Assembly (NCBI GenBank): GCA_963710495.1
Contig: CAVQAI010000007.1
Span: 62,001-126,000, forward strand
DNA: 64,000 nt
Direction: 5' to 3'
Source: Bog-756 sp963710495
Lineage (GTDB): Bacteria; Actinomycetota; Acidimicrobiia; Acidimicrobiales; RAAP-2
This document shows, piece after piece, positions 58,021 to 64,000 of this stretch; position 1 is the first letter of the stretch, and each line of letters begins with the position of its first letter. Both the position numbers and the translations under genes were made by a program. The notes beneath the pieces are model-generated. The model made no database searches. It worked only from the letters and a program-made list of their open reading frames with translations, and was not told where the DNA came from.

Positions 58021-59490
58021 GTGCGCCGAAATCTCACCGGTTCGATCGCAGGAATCGTTCTCGCGGTTGGTCTCGGGGCCGCCATGGTGCCGCTCCGACC
58101 GCATCTGGGCACCGCCGCCGCCGCTTCAGTGTTCGTTTTGCCCGTCGTCGCCGGAGTCATCATCGGCGGCTTCCCGGCCGGAGTGGCGAGCGTTACCGCC
58201 GGGTTTCTGGTCTACGACTTCGTGTTCCTCCCTCCCTATTACCGCCTTACCGTTGGCAGCCCGCAAAACTGGGAGGCTCTGGGCGTTTACGCAGTCGTCA
58301 TGCTGCTGGTGGCTCGAGTGGTGGCCGATCTCCAGTCCGCACGTTCCGAATCCAACAGGCGGGCCATCGAGACCCGTCGACTCTTCGAGCTGTCCGAGCT
58401 CCTGGTGGAGGACCGGTCCGTCGAGGACCTGCTGAAGACCATCGTCGGCGCGGTCGGGACGGTCTTCGAGGTGCCCGGGGTCGCCCTCCTCGTACCCGAG
58501 GGCGACCGGCTGGAGGTCGCCGCATCGGCCGGCGAGGCCCTCTCCCGGGACGAGCTCCATGCCCTCGAGCCGCTGTCCGGAGTGCCCGTGAGCCTCGACA
58601 CCCGGCCCGGTGACCCCGGCGGGATCCGCACGGTGGCCCTCACCGCGTCGGGCCGGCCGGTGGGCATGCTCGCCATGCGGGGCCGGCCCGGCTCCGAGGC
58701 GGACCGCGCCCTGCTCCTCACCTTCGCCAATCACGCCGCGCTCGCCCTCGAACGGATGCAGCTCCGGGAGCAGGCGGTGCGCTCGGAACTGCTGGAGGAG
58801 GTAGACCGCCTTCGGCACGCGCTGGTCGGGGCGGTCTCTCACGATCTGCGGACACCACTCGCCACCATGAAGGTGGCGTCGTCGACGCTGCTGCACCCGG
58901 CTTACCCGCTGTCGGACGGCGACATGCATGAGCTTCATGGGCTGATCGACGTCGAGACCGATCGCCTGACCCGCCTGGTCACCAGCCTGCTCGACATGAC
59001 CCGGATCGATGCCGGGGTGCTCGAGGTCCGGCGGGGTCCGGCTGCCGTCGGCGAGCTCGCGGCCAGTGCGGTCGCCACGCTCCGGTCTACCTTGGGAGAT
59101 CGTCCGGTCGTCGTGGAGGCGGCCTCCGACCTGCCGCTGGTCGACGTCGACCAGATCCTGATCGGCCAGGTGCTCGCTAACCTGTTGGACAATGCGAATC
59201 GGTACGCTCCACCGGACAGCCTGATCAAGGTGGCCGGCGAAGCGCAGGGCGATCGCATCACCCTGTCGGTGATCGATGCCGGGCCAGGGATACCGGTATC
59301 GGAGCGTGAGGCGGTGTTCGACAGGCATGTTCGCTTCGACACCGGCGGGCGGGCGGGGCTCGGCCTGACCATCGCCAAGACCTTCGTCGAAGCCCATGGA
59401 GAGCACATCTGGGTCGAGGACGTGCCTGGCGGCGGGGCCCGGTTCGCCTTCACCCTTCCTCGGGTTGCCACCAGCCGGGTCGGTGGATAG
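58021..59490 (+). CDS. Sensor histidine kinase lacking the KdpD N-terminal domain (DUF4118-GAF-HisKA-HATPase)
   Basis: The 489-aa kinase begins with the KdpD-type DUF4118 membrane domain (hydrophobic to about residue 105, with YDFVFLPPYYRLTVG between helices). A GAF-like domain (about 125-250), HisKA with phosphoacceptor H274 in VSHDLRTPL, and HATPase_c (LLDNANRYA, DAGPGIP, GLGLTIAKT) follow. The KdpD and Usp domains are missing. GTG 58021 is the likely start; earlier in-frame starts add no recognised sequence. The response regulator follows 5 bp downstream. Confidence 0.9.
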   Translation: MRRNLTGSIAGIVLAVGLGAAMVPLRPHLGTAAAASVFVLPVVAGVIIGGFPAGVASVTAGFLVYDFVFLPPYYRLTVGSPQNWEALGVYAVVMLLVARVVADLQSARSESNRRAIETRRLFELSELLVEDRSVEDLLKTIVGAVGTVFEVPGVALLVPEGDRLEVAASAGEALSRDELHALEPLSGVPVSLDTRPGDPGGIRTVALTASGRPVGMLAMRGRPGSEADRALLLTFANHAALALERMQLREQAVRSELLEEVDRLRHALVGAVSHDLRTPLATMKVASSTLLHPAYPLSDGDMHELHGLIDVETDRLTRLVTSLLDMTRIDAGVLEVRRGPAAVGELAASAVATLRSTLGDRPVVVEAASDLPLVDVDQILIGQVLANLLDNANRYAPPDSLIKVAGEAQGDRITLSVIDAGPGIPVSEREAVFDRHVRFDTGGRAGLGLTIAKTFVEAHGEHIWVEDVPGGGARFAFTLPRVATSRVGG

Positions 59491-59495
59491 CCCCA

Positions 59496-60191
59496 ATGGC
59501 GAAAGTGTTGGTGATCGACGACGATCCCTCGCTGCTGCGAGCGCTCCGCCTCGGCCTGCGGGCCGGGGGCCATGACGTGGTCACCGCGGTCGACGGCGAG
59601 CACGGGATCGCCCAGACAGCAGTGACCGCGCCCGACGTCGTCGTCCTCGACCTCGGCCTTCCCGACATCGACGGACAGACGGTGTGCCGGAGGATCCGAC
59701 AGTGGAGCGAGGTCCCGATCATCATCCTGTCGGCCAGTGGCAGCGAGGACCGCAAGGTGGCCGCCCTCGACGGCGGGGCTGACGACTACGTAACCAAGCC
59801 CTTCGGGATGGCCGAACTCGAGGCGCGGATCCGCACCGCGCTCCGCCACGGGCGACCCGGATCCGATTCCTCCGCACCGGCCACCATCACCATCGGGTCG
59901 CTCGACCTCGACCTCGTCCACCACGAGGCCCACCTCGGGAGTGAGCCGGTAGAGCTCACGGCCAAGGAGTTCGATGTACTCGCCTTTTTGGCGCGGCATG
60001 CAGGGAGGACGTGCACCCACCAGATGATCCTCTCCGAGGTGTGGGGCACGGGGTACGGGCGCGAGGCGCGTTATCTGCACGCCTACGTCCACCGGCTCCG
60101 GCAGAAGCTCCACGACGGCTCGGGCAACCTGATCCGCACCATGCCGGGCGTGGGCTACAGCCTCGCTCCCGATCCGGCCAGCGGGTCGTGA
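59496..60191 (+). CDS. OmpR/KdpE-type response regulator
   Basis: The 231-aa regulator has a receiver domain (acidic IDDDP, phosphoacceptor D52 in VVLDLGLPDIDG, K in TKPFG) and a winged-helix DNA-binding domain (ELTAKEFDVLAFLARHAGR, ending in RTMPGVGYSL). It is the partner of the kinase 5 bp upstream. It is close to KdpE and probably acts on the divergent kdpFABC promoter. Confidence 0.93.
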   Translation: MAKVLVIDDDPSLLRALRLGLRAGGHDVVTAVDGEHGIAQTAVTAPDVVVLDLGLPDIDGQTVCRRIRQWSEVPIIILSASGSEDRKVAALDGGADDYVTKPFGMAELEARIRTALRHGRPGSDSSAPATITIGSLDLDLVHHEAHLGSEPVELTAKEFDVLAFLARHAGRTCTHQMILSEVWGTGYGREARYLHAYVHRLRQKLHDGSGNLIRTMPGVGYSLAPDPASGS

Positions 60192-60373
60192 TGCAGTCGC
60201 CAGGACACGGCTCCCATCGGGCGACCATGGCGCCGGGTTCGATGGGGGTCACCACCGCGAGGCGTAACCTGGACGGTACCGGCGCGGACGGACCTGAGGT
60301 GGTACGGGCCCGCTTCGATCGACCGGCACATCGACCGGTTGCGGACCGGTCCTAGGGTCAGGAGGCTGTCGAC

Positions 60374-63100
60374 GTGGCACGGGGAACGCTACGCCTCTAT
60401 CTCGGCGCCGCCCCGGGTGTCGGTAAGACCTACGCCATGCTCAACGAGGGGTGGCGGCGGAGGGAGCGTGGCACCGACGTGGTGGTCGGTTGGGTGCAGG
60501 ACCACGACCGGCCCCACACGGACGCCCAGCTCCGCGACCTCGAGGTCTTCCCGCGTCTCATGCGGGAGTACCGGGGCCAGACGTTCGAAGAGATGGATGT
60601 GGAAGGCCTGGTCGCCCGCCGCCCGGAGCTCGTCCTGGTGGATGAGCTGGCCCATACCAACATTCCCGGGTCGAAGCATGCCAAGCGTTGGCAGGATGTC
60701 GAGGAACTCCTCGATGCGGGCATCAATGTCATCTCGACGGTCAACCTGCAGCATCTGGAATCGCTCAACGACGTCGTCGAACAGATCACCGGGGTCGCCC
60801 AGCAGGAGACGGTCCCCGACCCGGTGGTGCGAGCGGCCGACCAGATCGAACTGGTCGACATGGCTCCCGAGGCCCTGCGTCGGCGGATGGCGCACGGCAA
60901 CATCTACCCTCCCGAGCGCATCGACGCCGCGCTGGCGAACTACTTCCGCACCGGCAACCTCACCGCCCTTCGGGAGTTGGCCCTCCTGTGGGTGGCCGAC
61001 CGTGTCGATGAAGAGCTCAACGACTATCGGGAGCGTCACAGCATCGCCGGCCCTTGGCAGACCAAGGAGCGCGTGGTGGTGTCGCTCACCGGCTCGCGCG
61101 GCAGTGCCGTCCTCATCCGGCGAGCCGCTCGGATGGCCATGCGGACCAAAGCCGAGCTGGTCGGGGTGCACGTCCGGGCCGACGACACCCTGACCGGAGC
61201 CGGTGCGCAGGGTCTGGTCCGCAATCGAGCCCTGCTGGACGATCTCGGTGGTCGGTTCGTCGAGGTCGTGGCCACCGACGTGGCCCCCGCCCTGGTCCAA
61301 GTGGCCCGCGCCGAAAACGCCACGCAGCTGGTGCTGGGCGCAACCCACCGGAGCCGCCTCAACGAATTCCTTCGCGGCTCGGTCATCAACGCGGTCATCC
61401 GGGCGGCCGGCGGGGCGCTGGACGTCCATGTCATCGCCACCGAACCGGAGCTCGAGACCGACTCGGAAGTCGGCGACCAGCGACCGGCAGGTGCCGACAT
61501 CGCCGTGCCCGAAACCGGGAACGGCGCCCGCAATGGTCGCTCCCGCCACCGCCACCTGTTCGCACCGATCCCCGTGCGTCGCCGGGTGGCCGCACTGGTA
61601 ATCGGTGTCATCGGCTTTCCACTGCTCACCTTGGTGCTCACCGCCAACCGCGGCGTGGACAGCCTCGCCACCGCCCTCAGCTCGTACCTGGTCCTGGTGA
61701 TCGTCGTGGCCGCCATCGGAGGTGTATGGCCAGCCGCATTGGCCGCCCTGGCCGGGTTCCTGCTGTCGAATTACTTCTTCGCTCCACCGATCCACACCTT
61801 CACCATCGCCGATGCCCGCGACATCCTCGCCCTGATCATGTTCCTGGTGACGGCGGGCGCGGTCAGCCTGCTGGTCGACCTGGCGGCACGACGCACCGCG
61901 GCGGCGGTCCGTGCCCGGTCCGACGCCCAGATGCTGGCCCGGGTGGCCGGCCGGATGGTCGCACCTGAGGGCAACCCTCTGCCGGCCCTGCTCGACGAGC
62001 TGCTCACCACCTTCCGCTTGGAGGCCGTCGCCGTGCTCCGCTCGGCAAGCGGCAAGGTCGACACGGCGACCTCGCCGGACCCGAGCGCGGCGGGACCGGC
62101 CGGATGGTCGTCGGTGGCGGCGACGGGAACCCGGCCCCCCGGTACGCCGGCCGAAGCCACCGAAGTGCTGCCGCTGACCGACCGTGAGGTCCTCGCCCTC
62201 CGCGGTTCGGGCCTTGCTGCCGAGGACCGCGAGATCCTGGCCGGGTTCGCCGCCCAGTTGTCCGCCGTCCTGCAGAGCGACCGCCTCCACGCCGAGGCCG
62301 CCGAAGTCGACTCGCTGGCCCGGGCCAACCAGCTCCGGTCGGCGTTGCTGGGGGCCCTCAGCCACGACCTCCGCACCCCGTTGGCGTCGATCAAGGCGGC
62401 CTCGTCCAGCCTCCTCTCTGACCAGCTCGAGTTCGGACCGGAAGAGACACGGATCCTCGTCCGCACCATCGACGACGAGGCCGACCGGCTGAACGGCATC
62501 GTCGAGAACCTGCTGGACATGAGCCGCCTCCAGACCGGATCGATGGAAATCCTCGACCAGAGCACCGACGTCGACGAGGTCATCGAAACTGCCATTGCCA
62601 GCCTGGGGCCGCGCGGCCAGACCATCGACGTTGCCTTGGCGCCTGCACTCCCCCGCGTCCGGACCGATCCGGTCCTGCTGGAGCGGGCCGTGGCCAACCT
62701 GATCGACAATTCGCTGGTCCATGCCGACGGGAAGGGACTGCGCGTCGAGGCGTCGCCGGTGGCCGGCAGGGTCGACATTCGGATCATCGATCGCGGCCCG
62801 GGCATTCCACCGCGGGGCCGCGACCGGGTGTTCCTGCCCTTCCAGCGGTTCGGTGACGACTCGACCAGCCGGGCGGGCCTGGGGCTTGGCCTGGCCGTGG
62901 CCCGGGGCTTCGTGGAGGCCGTCGGCGGAGACCTCGACATCGAGGACACGCCCGGAGGCGGGTGCACCATGGTGGTCAGGCTCTCGACGGCCGGGCCGGC
63001 GGAACAGGCGGGCCCGTCGGAAGCACCGGCATCGGCATCCGCTGACGTCGCCGCCCCGGAGACCGCCGGCTCGACATCGGGAGGCGATCCCCTTCCGTGA
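60374..63100 (+). CDS. kdpD: Full-length sensor histidine kinase KdpD
   Basis: The 908-aa protein has every KdpD part. The KdpD domain has Walker A GAAPGVGKT (11-19) and Walker B LVLVDELAHTNIPG. A Usp domain (about 230-355), the DUF4118 membrane domain (about 405-500), a GAF-like region, HisKA with H664 in LSHDLRTPLASIKAASSSLL and HATPase_c (LIDNSLVHA, DRGPGIPPRGRD, GLGLGLAVARGF) follow. It senses low K+ or osmotic stress and phosphorylates KdpE. GTG 60374 is preceded by AGGAGG. The next regulator overlaps its end by 4 nt. Confidence 0.95.
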   Translation: MARGTLRLYLGAAPGVGKTYAMLNEGWRRRERGTDVVVGWVQDHDRPHTDAQLRDLEVFPRLMREYRGQTFEEMDVEGLVARRPELVLVDELAHTNIPGSKHAKRWQDVEELLDAGINVISTVNLQHLESLNDVVEQITGVAQQETVPDPVVRAADQIELVDMAPEALRRRMAHGNIYPPERIDAALANYFRTGNLTALRELALLWVADRVDEELNDYRERHSIAGPWQTKERVVVSLTGSRGSAVLIRRAARMAMRTKAELVGVHVRADDTLTGAGAQGLVRNRALLDDLGGRFVEVVATDVAPALVQVARAENATQLVLGATHRSRLNEFLRGSVINAVIRAAGGALDVHVIATEPELETDSEVGDQRPAGADIAVPETGNGARNGRSRHRHLFAPIPVRRRVAALVIGVIGFPLLTLVLTANRGVDSLATALSSYLVLVIVVAAIGGVWPAALAALAGFLLSNYFFAPPIHTFTIADARDILALIMFLVTAGAVSLLVDLAARRTAAAVRARSDAQMLARVAGRMVAPEGNPLPALLDELLTTFRLEAVAVLRSASGKVDTATSPDPSAAGPAGWSSVAATGTRPPGTPAEATEVLPLTDREVLALRGSGLAAEDREILAGFAAQLSAVLQSDRLHAEAAEVDSLARANQLRSALLGALSHDLRTPLASIKAASSSLLSDQLEFGPEETRILVRTIDDEADRLNGIVENLLDMSRLQTGSMEILDQSTDVDEVIETAIASLGPRGQTIDVALAPALPRVRTDPVLLERAVANLIDNSLVHADGKGLRVEASPVAGRVDIRIIDRGPGIPPRGRDRVFLPFQRFGDDSTSRAGLGLGLAVARGFVEAVGGDLDIEDTPGGGCTMVVRLSTAGPAEQAGPSEAPASASADVAAPETAGSTSGGDPLP

Positions 63101-63825
63101 GCATGTCGAGCCCGGCCTCTCGAGCCCGACCGGGCACGGCGGACGAGCGGGAGGCTACGGTGCTGGTCTGCGACGACGACACCTCGTTGTTGCGAGCGCT
63201 CGATCTGAGCCTGACGGCACGGGGCTACGAGGTGGTCGTGACCAGCTCGGGCGAAGACGGGCTCGACGAGGCGGCACGCCACCATCCCGATGTGGTCGTG
63301 CTCGACCTCGGGCTGCCCGGGATCGGCGGCGTCGAGGTGATCCGCCGGATCCGGAAGCACAGCTCGGTCCCGATCATCGTCCTGTCCGCCCGGCACCAGA
63401 GCGTGAACAAGGTCGAGGCACTCGACGCCGGCGCCGACGACTACATGACCAAGCCGTTCGGCATGGACGAGCTGTTGGCCCGCCTGCGCGCCACGCTGCG
63501 GCGCACCGCACCAGGCGCCGAGGCGCTCACGGTCGAGGTGGGCGGCTGCACCATCGATCTGGGGGCGAAGCGCGTCCTCCGTGACGGAACCGAGGTCCAC
63601 CTCACGGCGAAGGAGTGGGGGCTCGTCGAGGCGCTGGTGCGCCGTCCTGGGCGCCTGGTGTCGCAACGCCAGCTGCTCCGCGAGGTCTGGGGGCCCGAGT
63701 ACGAGACCGAGAGCGACTACCTGAGGGTCCTGATCGCCCGGGTGCGCCGCAAGCTCGAGCCGGATCCTTCCCGCCCGCGCCACTTCCGGACCGAGACGGG
63801 CATGGGCTACCGCTTCGAGTCCTGA
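63097..63825 (+). CDS. kdpE: KdpE-type response regulator
   Basis: The 242-aa OmpR-type regulator has a receiver with CDDDTSLLRALD, phosphoacceptor D70 in VVVLDLGLPGIGG, and K in TKPFGMDELLARL. The winged helix is HLTAKEWGLVEALVRRPGRL with the C-terminal RTETGMGYRF. The GTG start overlaps the kdpD stop (GTGA), a clear coupling. With the regulator at 59496 it forms a pair of similar but not identical KdpE-like proteins. Confidence 0.93.
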   Translation: MSMSSPASRARPGTADEREATVLVCDDDTSLLRALDLSLTARGYEVVVTSSGEDGLDEAARHHPDVVVLDLGLPGIGGVEVIRRIRKHSSVPIIVLSARHQSVNKVEALDAGADDYMTKPFGMDELLARLRATLRRTAPGAEALTVEVGGCTIDLGAKRVLRDGTEVHLTAKEWGLVEALVRRPGRLVSQRQLLREVWGPEYETESDYLRVLIARVRRKLEPDPSRPRHFRTETGMGYRFES

Positions 63826-63863
63826 CCGGGGGGACGGCCCGTCGGCGCCGCCCCGACCACTCC

Positions 63864-63869
63864 TAAGAT
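63864..63869 (+). promoter_or_regulatory. -10 box (TAAGAT) of a leaderless promoter
   Basis: TAAGAT, a 7-nt spacer and the GTG of the partial gene at 63877; no ribosome-binding site. Confidence 0.45.
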
Positions 63870-63876
63870 CGCCGCC

Positions 63877-64000
63877 GTGGACCGGGCCACAGTGGACCGC
63901 TACGACGAACGGGGCCTGGCATGGGCCGCCACCCACGCCCGGGCCGGTCGGCGCGGGGAGGCGCAGTCCTTCGCCCACCGGGTGGGGTCGGCCGGGCTCC
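63877..64000 (+). CDS. Probable SAM-dependent methyltransferase, N-terminus only (runs off the window)
   Basis: Only 41 codons are present. The opening VDRYDERGLAWAATH followed by an Arg-rich helix and FAHRVGSAG resembles the lead-in of class I methyltransferases just before the AdoMet motif, which would lie beyond the edge. The GTG start is supported by a TAAGAT box 7 nt upstream. Confidence 0.45.
   Translation, partial: MDRATVDRYDERGLAWAATHARAGRRGEAQSFAHRVGSAGL

Noticed and set aside
60389..63978. Long minus-strand frames opposite kdpD and kdpE (60389-62722 and 61771-63978)
   Set aside because: Antisense shadows of intact sensor and regulator genes.

Overview
The window reads as a chromosome segment of a high-GC Gram-positive bacterium (Actinomycetota). 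Supporting signs are strong GC3 bias, frequent GTG starts, an actinobacterial tig-clpP-clpX-folC-ndk order, WS/DGAT wax ester/triacylglycerol synthases, DUF1876 and DUF5679 proteins, and many promoters with a TANNNT -10 box 6-7 nt before the start codon. The class is probably Acidimicrobiia or a relative; this is inference and no rRNA gene is present to settle it.

Layout. (1) 0.2-6 kb, minus strand: glutathione peroxidase, trigger factor, ClpP, ClpX, folylpolyglutamate synthase and nucleoside diphosphate kinase, a proteostasis/folate run. (2) 6-11 kb: a large GGDEF-EAL c-di-GMP protein, a 50-aa zinc-ribbon protein and a Ppx/GppA phosphatase. (3) 11-28.5 kb: an accessory lipid region of somewhat different base composition whose genes mostly have Shine-Dalgarno sites. 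It holds GpsA, a TreT-like trehalose glycosyltransferase, two acyl-CoA synthetases, an aldo/keto reductase, a small helical phasin-like protein, a patatin-like protein, two alpha/beta hydrolases, two WS/DGATs and an LPLAT/MGAT-like acyltransferase. Together these could supply glycerol-3-phosphate and acyl-CoA, build storage lipid, coat it and mobilise it. Gene scraps lie between them. (4) 28.7-31.4 kb: tRNA-Pro(TGG) followed by a decayed integrative element (frameshifted tyrosine integrase, secreted protein, IS481-like relic). It closes with a 15-bp exact copy of the tRNA 3' end at 31390-31404.

(5) 31.4-43 kb: a second GGDEF-EAL protein, an MBL hydrolase, DedA, ParA with a coupled zinc-ribbon partner, an 800-aa secreted beta-propeller protein with six C-terminal repeats, YdeI-like and YjbR-like proteins, a HAD hydrolase, a PASTA protein beside a truncated ECF sigma gene, and a methyltransferase. 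(6) 43.0-43.4 kb: tRNA-Arg, tRNA-His and tRNA-Lys. (7) 43.5-51.9 kb: housekeeping and hydrolase genes (aldose epimerase, SurE, nitrilase, hydrolases, ArfB, SDR, OsmC), then a KdpD-like membrane fragment and a lipoprotein.

(8) 51.9-63.8 kb: a complete high-affinity potassium system. A minus-strand operon encodes a 27-aa membrane peptide, KdpF, KdpA, KdpB, KdpC and a kinase-less KdpD N-terminal protein. Diverging from it are a histidine kinase without the KdpD sensor domain, a response regulator, a full-length KdpD and a second KdpE-like regulator. The KdpD architecture is therefore present whole and also split among separate proteins. The window ends in the first codons of a probable methyltransferase.

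The observations most worth follow-up are the tRNA-Pro element with its att repeats, the storage-lipid cluster with its small-protein and palindrome region, and the split plus full Kdp sensor set.
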